The notes beneath the pieces were generated by a model. That model saw only the letters and a program-made list of their open reading frames with translations, was not told the origin of the DNA and made no database searches. This document shows positions 1-9,900 of a stretch of DNA of 45,476 bases, piece by piece. A program made the position numbers and the translations under genes. Each line of letters opens with the position of its first letter. Position 1 is the first letter of the stretch. This stretch comes from Armatimonadota bacterium (GTDB lineage Bacteria; Vulcanimicrobiota; Xenobia; RGZZ01), in NCBI GenBank assembly GCA_016868975.1, contig VGFD01000002.1:1-45476 (forward strand), written 5' to 3'.

Positions 1-77
1 TGGTGGACGGGATGTATCTCGTGGCCGGCCTGCTTGCCTGGTTCGCGTTTCAGGCTCTGTCGAGCGGCCTCCTTTAA
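1..77 (+). CDS. C-terminal tail of a protein truncated by the window edge, probably membrane (…VDGMYLVAGLLAWFAFQALSSGLL*)
   Basis: Open frame from base 3 to TAA at 75-77; hydrophobic peptide. Confidence 0.45.
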   Translation, partial: VDGMYLVAGLLAWFAFQALSSGLL

Positions 78-115
78 CCTGCCATCCTGCAGGAGCGCCG
101 AGCGGCTTGCAGATC

Positions 116-799
116 TCAGACCACCCGATCGTTGCGGGAGACATTTAGCAGTCGCTGCAGCTCCTCGTCATAATGGCCGAATTTCGCTCGATAATCCTCA
201 ATGCTCGCGGAAATGACCTCCACGGCCTCGTCGCGGTCGTACACATGCGTGATCTCGGTAGGCGGCGGAGTCTCGCCCGGCGCCTGCTTATAGGTCAAGA
301 AGTAGTGCTGCAGCCGGTCTACCAGCGGCTCCGGCACCTCGCGCACCGACTTCCACGCGCCGTAAGTGAGGTCGCCCTCCAGAACGGCGACGATCTTGTC
401 GTCCGCCTGCCCCTTGTCGATGAGCCGCAGCCCGCCGATGGGATGGCACACCACGAGAATATCGGACTTCTCGATCGGTTTCTCGGTGAGCACGCAGATA
501 TCGATCGGATCCCCGTCCCCGGCGATGCCCTCGCGCTGCGCGCGCTTCGAGCAGTAGGCGCCCACCGCGTCCCCACAGTACGTGCGGGGAATGAAGCCGT
601 ACAGCGTGGGGCACAGGTTGGAGAATTTCTGCGGCCGATCGACCTTCAAGTGGCCGCTCGCCTTGTCCACCTCGTATTTCACGCCGTCGGTGGGGGTCAG
701 CTCGATGTAGGCGTAAAACGCGTCCTTGCGGTTGGGAGCGTGGGAGGGCAGTCCGTGCCAGGGATGCGCTTTCACGTAATGCTGGAGGACGTCCTTCAT
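116..799 (-). CDS. ppa: Inorganic pyrophosphatase (family I-like)
   Basis: GDGDPIDICVLTE, YGFIPRTYCGD and KADDKIVAV-like motifs; 227 aa; 4-nt overlap with upstream gene. Confidence 0.85.
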   Translation of the reverse strand: MKDVLQHYVKAHPWHGLPSHAPNRKDAFYAYIELTPTDGVKYEVDKASGHLKVDRPQKFSNLCPTLYGFIPRTYCGDAVGAYCSKRAQREGIAGDGDPIDICVLTEKPIEKSDILVVCHPIGGLRLIDKGQADDKIVAVLEGDLTYGAWKSVREVPEPLVDRLQHYFLTYKQAPGETPPPTEITHVYDRDEAVEVISASIEDYRAKFGHYDEELQRLLNVSRNDRVV

Positions 800-1665
800 T
801 TCTTATCCTTTCGTGGCCCGATGATGGCTTGCAGCCGCGAGGGAAGCGGGCTGGAAAATTGCAGCCGCTCACCGCGCACCGGATGCACGAAGCTGAGGGT
901 GGCCGCGTGGAGCGCCAGGCGTCGCGCCGGGTCGGTGCGCGCGCCGTACTTGCGGTCGCCGGCCACCGGGTGCCCGAGTCCCGCAAGGTGCACGCGGATC
1001 TGGTTCTTGCGCCCGGTTTCCAGGATAATCTCGACCAGCGAGTATTTCTTGCCGGGTTTCAACACCTTGTAATGGGTGATGGCGGGTACGCCGTCGTCGG
1101 CTTCGTACACTTCCAGCCCGCGATTCTCCTTGAGGGGGCGGCGAATCGTGCCTTCGGCCTGGGAAGGCGTGCCTTCCACGATGGCCAGGTAGTTCTTGTC
1201 CACTTCGCGCCACCCGTTCTGCAAGGCGCGCTTCACCGCCTCGCTGCGCGCGAACACCAGCAATCCCGAGGTCCCCTGATCCAGCCGGTGCACGATGAAC
1301 ACGCGCGCCTCCGGGTCCTGGCCGCGCGCATACTCGGTGAGCACCGCGTACGCGGTACGCTGGTTCTCGGTTTCGGAGGCCATGGTGAGCAGGCCGGGCG
1401 GCTTCTCCACGACCAGCACGTGCTCGTCTTCAAAAATAACTTTCAGCCCGTGGGGAAGGGACTCGGGCGCGGGCCGTTTCTCGAAGTGCACCACAATTTC
1501 GTCGCCGGGCTTCACCGGATGGCTTCCGCGCGTGATGGCCACGCCGTTCACCACCACCGAGCGGAAGCGCAGCAGCTGCTTGATGCGCGTCCCGCGCGCG
1601 CCAGCGAGCGCGCTGCTCAAAAATTCCTCCAGTGTGGAAGCGGCTTTCGCCTGGTAGCGGTGCAT
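796..1665 (-). CDS. RluA-family pseudouridine synthase with S4-like N-terminus
   Basis: HRLDQGTSGLLVFARS catalytic motif (HRLDxxTSG), GRKNQIRVHLAGLGHPVAGDRKYG. Confidence 0.92.
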   Translation of the reverse strand: MHRYQAKAASTLEEFLSSALAGARGTRIKQLLRFRSVVVNGVAITRGSHPVKPGDEIVVHFEKRPAPESLPHGLKVIFEDEHVLVVEKPPGLLTMASETENQRTAYAVLTEYARGQDPEARVFIVHRLDQGTSGLLVFARSEAVKRALQNGWREVDKNYLAIVEGTPSQAEGTIRRPLKENRGLEVYEADDGVPAITHYKVLKPGKKYSLVEIILETGRKNQIRVHLAGLGHPVAGDRKYGARTDPARRLALHAATLSFVHPVRGERLQFSSPLPSRLQAIIGPRKDKK

Positions 1666-2336
1666 CAGGCGCCCAGCCGAAACACGACCACCATGGGCCA
1701 GCCCACGTACGGGGCCGCGCGGGGATACGCATCCGCCAGCGCCTGGTCCACGAAGTGCTCGCTCATTTCGATCAACGGCGCACCGCTCCGAGCGATTGCG
1801 TTGATCATGTCGGCCATTTGATTGCCATGCCCGGCCGGGCGGATTTTTACTCCCTCGTCCGGATCCACGAAGGCGGCCTGCGATCCCTTCAGATACATCG
1901 CCGGGTGCATTGCGGTGACGAGCACGGGTCCGCGGCTCACTCGCACTGCCTCGGAAAAGAACAACGGCAGATTTGGCAGATGTTCGAGGACCAGCGAGGA
2001 CAGCACGAAATCAAATTCGCCATCGATGAACGGCAGAGGCTGGCTCAGGTCGTGCTCGATCCAGGCGACCTCCGACGCACCCGGTTTGCGCCGCGCCTCC
2101 CCGAGCATCCCCGCGGAAAAATCCAGCCCGGTGACGAAGGCGCCGCGCGCGGCCAGCGCCAGGGTGTGACGCCCGGTTCCGCATCCCAGGTCGAGCACGC
2201 GCAGGCCGCCCACGTCTGGAAGGTGCGGCGCAAGGGTGGCCGTTTCCAGTGCCGTCATGGGATTTCCATCTTTTTCGTAGATGGGTGCCCAGCGATCGTA
2301 TCCTTCCCGGGTGGGAACGTCTCGTATCGTGATCAT
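1665..2336 (-). CDS. Class I SAM-dependent methyltransferase
   Basis: VLDLGCGTGRHTLALAARGAFVTGLDFSAGML motif I; FDFVLSSLVLEHL. Confidence 0.9.
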   Translation of the reverse strand: MITIRDVPTREGYDRWAPIYEKDGNPMTALETATLAPHLPDVGGLRVLDLGCGTGRHTLALAARGAFVTGLDFSAGMLGEARRKPGASEVAWIEHDLSQPLPFIDGEFDFVLSSLVLEHLPNLPLFFSEAVRVSRGPVLVTAMHPAMYLKGSQAAFVDPDEGVKIRPAGHGNQMADMINAIARSGAPLIEMSEHFVDQALADAYPRAAPYVGWPMVVVFRLGA

Positions 2337-4198
2337 TGCGGCATCTCCGAAAGCTCGCTCCAGCGCTCCATCGCCTGATCCAGGCGGCGGCTCAGCGTCT
2401 GCAGCTCGTCGTATAGTTTCTGGGTGCGCACGAAGTCGCTGGAATCTTTCGCCAGCAACCCCTCAACGACTTTGCGGCGCGCCTCAGCGGACTCGATCTC
2501 GGTCTCCAGCGTTTCCAGTTCGCGGCGCTCCCGCATGCTCATCTTGCGGGGCTTGGCGGCGCCTACCGCGGGTTGCAAGGGCGCGGGTCGCACAGGTCGT
2601 GCAACAGGCGCTTCGGGCGCTGCGGCCCGCAAGGCCTCGGTGGCGCTGTAATTTCCGGCATATTCCCGAACTTGCCCGTCGCCCTCAAACGCGAAGACCG
2701 ACTCCACCGTACGATCCAGAAAATAGCGGTCGTGGCTGACCACCACCAGGCATCCGGAAAACCCGTCGAGATAATCCTCCAGCCGCACCAGCGTGGGGAT
2801 GTCGAGGTCGTTCGTCGGCTCGTCCAGGATCAGCACATTGGGATTGCGCATCAGCACCCGCAGCAGGTACAGCCGACGGCGCTCGCCGCCGGAGAGCCGG
2901 CCGATGGGCACTTGCTGCAAAGGCCCGGAAAACAGGAACCGCTCGCACATCTGGGCCGCCGAGAGCGTCCGACCGTCCGCGGTGGGCACCGAATCCGATT
3001 CCTCGCGGACGTATTCGATGACCCGCATGTCGTCGTCAAGGGCGCGGCTCTCCTGATCGTAGTAGCCAATCGCGACGGTGGCGCCAGTGGAAATCTCCCC
3101 GCTGTCCGGCGCGAGCCTTCCCACCATCATCTCCAGCAGCGTGGTCTTGCCGCAGCCGTTGGGGCCGACAATTCCCACGCGGTCGCCGCGCTTCAGCGTG
3201 TAGGAGAAGTCGCGCACGATGGAGCGCCCGTCAAACCGCTTGCTTACGTGGGTCATTTCGATGGTCCGGGTCCCCAGCCGGCGGCCGGCCACGTTGATTT
3301 CCACGTGCCGCGCCGCTTCCTCGCGGGGGGCGGACACCAGCGACTCCGCGCGCTCCACGCGGGCCTTCTGCTTTGTGGCGCGTGCCCGTGGGCCGCGGCG
3401 CAGCCAGTCCAGTTCGCGGCGAATCAGGTTGGCGCGCTTCTCATCCGCGGCCGCGCGCTGCGCCTCCTGCTCGGCCTTTTTCTCGAGATACGCCTCATAA
3501 TTTCCCACGAACGTCTGCACGCGACCCCGCTCGATTTCCAGGGTGCGGGTGGTGATGCGATCCAGGAAATAGCGGTCGTGTGTCACGAGGAGCAAGGTGC
3601 CGGTGAAGCGGCGCAGATATTCCTCCAGCCACGCGACGGCGTCGGTATCCAGATGGTTGGTGGGCTCGTCGAGGATCAAGAGGTCGGGCCGCGTGATGAG
3701 CGCGTGCGCCAGGGCCACCCGCTTGCGCTGGCCGCCGGAGAGCGTCCCGATTCGCGCGTCCGTGTCGACGATCCCCAGCCGGTTGAGTACCGTGCGGGCG
3801 TTGGTCTCCAGGTCCCAGGCGCCCGCCGCCTCCAACTGGTCGGCAAGGCGGGACAGTTTTTGCGGATCGCTGGCCGCTGCATGGCACGCCGCCTCGTAGT
3901 CATGCAGCAAGCGCATCGTATCATTGCTGGCCACGAAGACCGCGTCCAGCACGGTGAGCGACTCGTCGAACAGCGGATTTTGCGCGAGGAATGCCACGCT
4001 GGTGCCGCGCGCCACCACCACGCGTCCGCTGTCCGGCGCCTCGCGGCCGGCGATAATCCGCAGCAGCGTCGACTTGCCGCAGCCGTTCGCGCCAATAATC
4101 CCCGCCTTCTCGCCGTAATCCACGCCCAGGGTGATCCCTTCCAGGAGCGGCTCCGCGCGGTAGCTGCGGCTCAGGTTTTCCAGGCTGATGATGGACAC
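2333..4198 (-). CDS. ABC-F family ATP-binding protein (Uup-like)
   Basis: Two Walker A (GANGCGKST, GPNGCGKTT), two LSGGQ/LSGGE signatures, LILDEPTNHLD / LILDEPTNDLD, C-terminal coiled coil. Confidence 0.95.
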   Translation of the reverse strand: MSIISLENLSRSYRAEPLLEGITLGVDYGEKAGIIGANGCGKSTLLRIIAGREAPDSGRVVVARGTSVAFLAQNPLFDESLTVLDAVFVASNDTMRLLHDYEAACHAAASDPQKLSRLADQLEAAGAWDLETNARTVLNRLGIVDTDARIGTLSGGQRKRVALAHALITRPDLLILDEPTNHLDTDAVAWLEEYLRRFTGTLLLVTHDRYFLDRITTRTLEIERGRVQTFVGNYEAYLEKKAEQEAQRAAADEKRANLIRRELDWLRRGPRARATKQKARVERAESLVSAPREEAARHVEINVAGRRLGTRTIEMTHVSKRFDGRSIVRDFSYTLKRGDRVGIVGPNGCGKTTLLEMMVGRLAPDSGEISTGATVAIGYYDQESRALDDDMRVIEYVREESDSVPTADGRTLSAAQMCERFLFSGPLQQVPIGRLSGGERRRLYLLRVLMRNPNVLILDEPTNDLDIPTLVRLEDYLDGFSGCLVVVSHDRYFLDRTVESVFAFEGDGQVREYAGNYSATEALRAAAPEAPVARPVRPAPLQPAVGAAKPRKMSMRERRELETLETEIESAEARRKVVEGLLAKDSSDFVRTQKLYDELQTLSRRLDQAMERWSELSEMPQ

Positions 4199-4314
4199 GG
4201 GCGGGGCTTCCCCAAATGAAAGGGGCCTCCTGCGGGGCTGCGTTGCGAGCCGCGCGGGAAGCCTCTTTGAGATACCAGAGTGAGAGATGAGGAGAGAGAT
4301 GGACCTGTGTTGAC

Positions 4315-5262
4315 CTACTTTCCTTTCCCAGTGCCTTCGTTGCGCATTGAAGTGTTCTCGATGGTAATCGTCTGCTTGCTGCCGTCGTTCATCGTGATCT
4401 CGACCTGCGATCCGTTGGGGAACGACGCGCCCGGCTTCTTGAAGCGGAAGTGGGGGCGGTCGCCGTTGCCCACGCCCGAGAACTTGCCCTCGTCGAGGAC
4501 CTGGCCGTCGGGGCTGAGCACCCGCACCGACTGTACCTTCCCCGCGTAGTTCGGGGGGAGCAGGATGACGAGGTTGCCGTCCGAGTCCGAGGTCGGCTTC
4601 CAGAGGAAGCCCGCGGGCGCGTCCGGGTTGGCGATCGTCGGGCCCTTGGGGGAAGCCGGGCCTCCGGCGGCCGGCGCGGCGCCGGCGTCAGCGGCGGGCT
4701 TCTCGTTGTTGGGGTCGTTGGCGCCGCCCAGCAGGTCGAGCACCGCGCTGGCGTTCTTCGGGTCGAGCTCCTTCAGGGAGGCCTTGCTGTCGCCCGCGGT
4801 CAGCTCGTCGAGGGACTGCACGCCGTTGGCGCCGATGACGCCCGCGCCGGCCGCCTTCAATTCCTGGTTGTTGAGCTTGCCGTCGTTGTTGGCGTCGAAC
4901 TGGCGGACCAGGCCGGCCAGGCGATCCGCGGTGGCCTTCTCCTGCTCGTCCACGCCGCCGCTGCCGTCGAGGTCGTTGTTGCCGCCGAAAGCCTGCAGCC
5001 CGTCGCGAGTGTCCTTCACCTCTTTGTCGGACAGGTCGCCGTTCTTGTCAAAGTCAAAGGCCAGCACGCCGTCGCGAGCGCCGTCGTAGCGGTTGTCGCG
5101 ATCCAGGTCGAGGCCATAGCCCTGCACGTCGCGGCCGTCCTGCGTGCGGACGCTCGCGTCGACGGTCTTCACACTGGTCGTGGTGGGCCCGGTCTCGCTC
5201 TTCTGGGCGGGCTGTGTCGTGGTGGGGCGGTTCTGGGTAGAGGTGGAGATGCTGCTCGTCAT
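4315..5262 (-). CDS. EF-hand repeat protein with C-terminal FlgD/Ig-like region
   Basis: Three canonical EF loops: DFDKNGDLSDKE, DLDGSGGVDEQE, DANNDGKLNNQE; start taken at MTSSIST. Confidence 0.7.
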   Translation of the reverse strand: MTSSISTSTQNRPTTTQPAQKSETGPTTTSVKTVDASVRTQDGRDVQGYGLDLDRDNRYDGARDGVLAFDFDKNGDLSDKEVKDTRDGLQAFGGNNDLDGSGGVDEQEKATADRLAGLVRQFDANNDGKLNNQELKAAGAGVIGANGVQSLDELTAGDSKASLKELDPKNASAVLDLLGGANDPNNEKPAADAGAAPAAGGPASPKGPTIANPDAPAGFLWKPTSDSDGNLVILLPPNYAGKVQSVRVLSPDGQVLDEGKFSGVGNGDRPHFRFKKPGASFPNGSQVEITMNDGSKQTITIENTSMRNEGTGKGK

Positions 5263-5411
5263 TTCTGTAGTCCCTCCTGCGCTGCCGACGTCCTCGTTTC
5301 GTGGACACAGCATATCCCCCGAGGGTTGGGGGGCGGTTTGGAAGCGGCTTGGAGATGTTAACATTGTGTAACACAGGGCGGGTCGGTGGACAGATTGAAC
5401 AGATCGCGCCC

Positions 5412-6572
5412 ATGGATCTCCCCCCCGAAGTAGTCCGCCTGGTGGACGATCTCTACTGCGGCGTGGACCCTGCCGACGCGCTCGCGCTGGCCGAGGACTG
5501 GCGCGCGCGCAGCATCCGCACCCTCGACCGTGAGGCCGGCGTCTTCGTCTCGACAGCGGATGAGTCGGCCCTGGAGAACGCGCGCTACCTCCTGGAGCGG
5601 CTGAGGTTCCCGGTGGCCGGCGGCGAGCCGGCGGCCCGCAAGGTCATGACCGACGTAGCGGAACTGGTCCCGATGCTGCGGCGCGTTTCCCGCAACCGCC
5701 TGCGGGTGTGGTTCGTCGACGCGGAGCCACTCGACGCGCTGCTGGTGGCCGGCGTGGCGGTCGCGCAGGGGCGGGGACAGGCGGAGGCGGTGGTGCGGCG
5801 CCTCTCGCCGGCCGCGCTGTACATGCGCGATCTGTACGAGCACTTCCGCCAGCGCGCGCCGTCCTTGCCGGACAGCGTGCGAGAGGAAGTCCGCCACGGC
5901 TTCGACCGCGTCACCGACGGCCTGGAGCTGCTGGGGACCTGGCTGACGGACGGCCGCAAGGAGACACTGGAGCGCGCGCTGTGCGCCTTGCGCGCGGGCT
6001 GCGAGGCGGTGTCCCAGGTGGAGCGCTGGCGGGCGGCTGGCGAGCGCACTCGGGCCGCCGTGCCGGTGGGTGGCGAGCCGCTGGGCGCGCTGCTCGACGC
6101 GGCGCGCTGCGGGGACGCGGACCGTGCGGCGCGGGCGGCCCGCTTCCGCGAGGTCTGGATGCCGCGGCTCTATGGCTTGCTTGAGCAGTTCCGCCAGGAG
6201 CTGCCGCTCAATCTGGAGACGCGCGATGTCTTGCTCGAAGAATTAGGGGAGGCGCTCGGCGCGCTCGACGGCACGCTGGAGTCCTCCGACGCGACCGAGC
6301 TGGAGTCGGTGGTGAAGCAGCTGGAGCAGGCGTTCGCCAGCCTGCGGGGCGGCGTGGTGCGCGTCGAGCAGATCGGTGACGCCCGGCTGCAGGAGATGGC
6401 GCGTCTGATTTCCGGCGTGTGGTTCGGCACCGTGCCGCTGCTTGGATTGCTGACCCGCATGCCGGAGCTGATGCGCGACGACGACGCGGACGAAATCGAG
6501 GAGGCGGCCCGCCATCTGGATTACTATCTGCAGACCGGCGAGCGCTTCCACGTGCAGGCGGCGCTGGATTGA
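5412..6572 (+). CDS. Hypothetical, predominantly alpha-helical protein
   Basis: Long ORF with coding-like composition, start at MDLPPEVV; no recognised family. Confidence 0.6.
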   Translation: MDLPPEVVRLVDDLYCGVDPADALALAEDWRARSIRTLDREAGVFVSTADESALENARYLLERLRFPVAGGEPAARKVMTDVAELVPMLRRVSRNRLRVWFVDAEPLDALLVAGVAVAQGRGQAEAVVRRLSPAALYMRDLYEHFRQRAPSLPDSVREEVRHGFDRVTDGLELLGTWLTDGRKETLERALCALRAGCEAVSQVERWRAAGERTRAAVPVGGEPLGALLDAARCGDADRAARAARFREVWMPRLYGLLEQFRQELPLNLETRDVLLEELGEALGALDGTLESSDATELESVVKQLEQAFASLRGGVVRVEQIGDARLQEMARLISGVWFGTVPLLGLLTRMPELMRDDDADEIEEAARHLDYYLQTGERFHVQAALD

Positions 6573-6612
6573 GTCACGGCGGCGGCCGCGAAACCCGTGG
6601 CGGTGGCGGAGG

Positions 6613-6930
6613 ATGACGATTGATGGCGACACCATGATTCCGTGTCAACTGAGAGAAAATGACGTCGTGCTCTACGTGACCGGCACTCTGGAATGTGCGC
6701 GCGCGGCGGCGCTTCTCCGCGAAACTGGCGTCCGCTTCGTTACGGTGGGCGTCGAGACCGAGCCCGCCCTTGCCCAGTCGGTCGCCGAATATTCCGGCTG
6801 GCCCACGTTTCCGCAGCTGTTCGTGCAGGCACAATTCATCGGCGGCCTGCAATACGTGGAGGAAATGGCACGCACCGGCGCTCTGCAGCACTTGCTGCGG
6901 GATTTGCCGAGGAGCCTTCCGGGAAATTGA
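6613..6930 (+). CDS. Glutaredoxin-like protein with non-canonical active site
   Basis: WPTFPQLFVQAQFIGGLQYVEEM matches the Grx WPTxPQLFVNGxFIGG signature; CGFS/CPYC replaced by CARA. Confidence 0.7.
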   Translation: MTIDGDTMIPCQLRENDVVLYVTGTLECARAAALLRETGVRFVTVGVETEPALAQSVAEYSGWPTFPQLFVQAQFIGGLQYVEEMARTGALQHLLRDLPRSLPGN

Positions 6931-6982
6931 CCTGCATCCACCGCCCGCAAGTTGCGGATCAACTTACCGCTTGCGACCTCGG

Positions 6983-9900
6983 CTACAGCTTCGAAACCAT
7001 GTCGTCCAGGTCGCGGTTGAGCCACTGCAGGCCCGCCTTGACCTGGTCGGCGTTTTCCTTCTGGCCGCCCTTGCCCGCGTTCTGGTAGAGCGTGATGTCC
7101 GAGCGGTCGCGCAGGGTCTGCATTTCGCCGCTCTTCACCGTCTCCGCGATCTCGTTCTCGTGGGCGCGCTCGCCGTACGGCAACTGCGCGGCCTGGAACG
7201 CCACGTGGTTGAGCATGGTGACGTCGTTCAGGCCCGTCTTGTCGGTGGCCGCGATCAGTCCGGCCAGCACTTTCTTCAGACCCGCGATCGACTCGCACTC
7301 CTCGCCGCGGAAATCCGCGAGGTAAAGGGCCAGCGTCAGCAACGGCACCGCGTTGGCGCCCGCCATGCGGGTTCCTCCGTCGGGACGGTCGGCCAGCGTG
7401 AGCGTGTACTCCTTGTAAAGCTGGTGCGTGACGTCGGCGCCCTTGTCGGTCTTGGAGGCAATCGCCTGGCGGGTGGCCTCGCGAATCGCTTCCGCCTTCT
7501 CTTCGGAAATCTCCGGCACGCCGTAGAATTTCGCGATGTCCTCGCGCGACATTTCCGCCACCTGCGGCGTGTTGCAGGAAATTCGCTGGCGCGTCGGCGC
7601 GAAGCCCACGAACGGATTCTTGGGATCGGCGAACGCGCGGTCCTTGCCGGCCTTCCAGCCCACGTTGTGCGCATCGGCGGCCGCGGATTCCACCAGCTTG
7701 CCGACCACGTCTTCCAGCACGGCCGAGCCGCTCTTGCCCTGAATGGCTTCCAGATGCTTGTAGAGCCACTCGGCGGCCGGCTGCAGCGTGTACTCGTCGA
7801 GCTTCGCCAGCTCAAGACCGTTTTCGTGGATGGTGTGCCAGCCCTGGAAATCCGTGCGCACTTGCGTCTTTACCGTGCGTCCGGTGGACTTGGGCGCGTC
7901 GATCTGGTGGTCGAACGAGCGCTCGCCCACCACCACCTGCGAGGCCAGGAACGCCACGCGGTGGACCTTTTCCAGCTCTTTCACGCCGAGGTCGTCCTTG
8001 CCGCCCAGCATGTTGTCGAGCACGTAGCGGAGGTCCTCGCCGCGCCGGAAATCCTGCAGATACAGGGATAAAGCCAGCGGGGCCACGGCCACTTCGCCGG
8101 ACAACCGCACCGACTGCTGCTGGTCGAGCATTTCCGCGTAGGTCAGGAAATGCGGGTCGAAAATCGTCGAGCCGACCGCCGCCTTCTTCACCGCGTCCAG
8201 CTTCCACTCGGGGATGTCGGCCTGCGGCGCCTGCGCCTTGAGCCACTCGGCGATCTGCGCGTTGCTCATGCCCGCCACGTCGCGCGTGACCAGGACGCGC
8301 TCGGGCGCGAATCCCAGAAAAGCGCTTTCCGGATCCATCAATTCGCGATCCTTGGCGCGCTTCCAGATCTGGTGTGCGTCCGCCGCGGCCTCGTCGAGCA
8401 TCCTCGAAAGCACCGCGTTGAGCAGGCGCTCCTTGGTGGTGCCGGTGACCATGTCGGCCATCGCGTCCACCAGGTGGGCCAGGCGATTGTCTTCGGAGAG
8501 CAGCGGGGTGATGTCGTTCATCGCCACTTCCAGGCCGCCGAAGGTGACCTGGCCGCACTCGCCGGGAATGCGCTGCGGCGCGGCGCCGGAATATTTCGTG
8601 GGTTTGCCCCAGAAGTCGATGGGTTTTCCGTCCGAGCCCGGCACGCCGACCTTGCCCAGGTAGAAGCCCTTCTCGTCGTCAAGAATTCCGGCCGGATCGA
8701 CCGGCGTATTCGCCAGCGGATAAAAGTCTTTGTAAAAGGGATCGACGGCCTTGAAGCCGTTCTCTCGCAGGATGCGGCCCTCTTTGTCCAGCTTTGCCAG
8801 GAACGGCATGCTATGGTCTTCGATGGCCAGCGGGTTGCCCTTGTCGTCGCGCAGGATGTCGCCGTCGTCGGTGCGCACCGGGCGGCCCTTTTTGTCGCGC
8901 TCGATGGCGTACTTCATGGGCTGGCCATTTTCGTCGAGGCGCAATTTCATCGGAGAGAAGAAGCCGAGATCCGGCGACACCACCTGGATCTTGTTCCACT
9001 CCTGGGCCCTGGTTAGCTCGTTTTCGAAGGTTTCCTCGTGCCCGTCCAGGATGGCGTCCAGGCAGCCTTGCAGGTGGCGCGTCTGGTGGTCGCGCTTCCA
9101 CAGGTCGAAGCAGCCCTGGTAGGTGACCTTGGTGTGGCGGCAGTCGGATTGCCCCAGCATGATCTCCACCGCGAGGTTCGTCTGGCCACTGCCGGAAATG
9201 CGGCTGTGGCACACGTCGTGGCGCGCCTGGGTGAACTTGTCGCGCTTCTTGTGGACGTCCGAGTCGAGGTCTTCCATGAGCCGCTCGCCGGTCTTCTGAT
9301 CGTAGAGCGCGAATTTCGTGTCGATGTACTTGTGCACGCGGGAGTGAAAGACGGGGAAATCTTGCGGCCGGTCGATCTTGTCCAATCCCAGGTGGAACAT
9401 CACCTGGCGCAGTGCGCGCACGGTCTGGCGGTTGATGGGGGTGTCGGCCACGCCGCCGCGGCTGACGAATTTCCACGAGCCGCCAACGAACTTGGAGTTG
9501 AAGACCTCCTGGAAGGTGGTGGCCTTTTTGAAGATGCGGTCGGTAATTTCTTTCTGGCGCAGATCTTCCGGCGACAGCGACGAGTCGGCGGCGCTGAAGT
9601 TCTTCAACGAGCGCAGCTCGGCCTGGGCGTTCGTGATGAACGCATTGAGATCGAAGCCAGGCTTTGGCGGGAAGCCGCCTTCGGTGCGCTCGGCCAGCTT
9701 GCGCACCATGAAGTTGACCAGACCGACGTCCTTGCCTTCTTCCTTCTTGGTTTCGCCGAACCACTGCAGGTTGTCCGAGGTGGACTGCAATTCCCAGCCC
9801 GCCTTTGCCGCGTTCAGCAGCCGCGGCAGCAGGTCATGCACTGTCTGCGGCTGGTCGAGGATGGTGGCCAGCTCGGTCTGCGTGGCGAGATTCCAGAAAT

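Noticed and set aside
2573-4219. 548-aa plus-strand ORF
   Set aside because: Antisense shadow of the ABC-F gene; no domain, high-GC codon-position artefact.
4199-4314. Possible terminator hairpin around ggggcttcccc
   Set aside because: No convincing stem followed by a T tract on either strand.
6695-8071. 458-aa plus-strand ORF
   Set aside because: Antisense to the 1557-aa gene; low-complexity His/Arg/Val composition typical of shadow frames.
7000-8900. Definite RyR-domain call for the duplicated units of the giant protein
   Set aside because: Only AHxxW…R is shared by eye; kept only as a test suggestion within the duplication finding.
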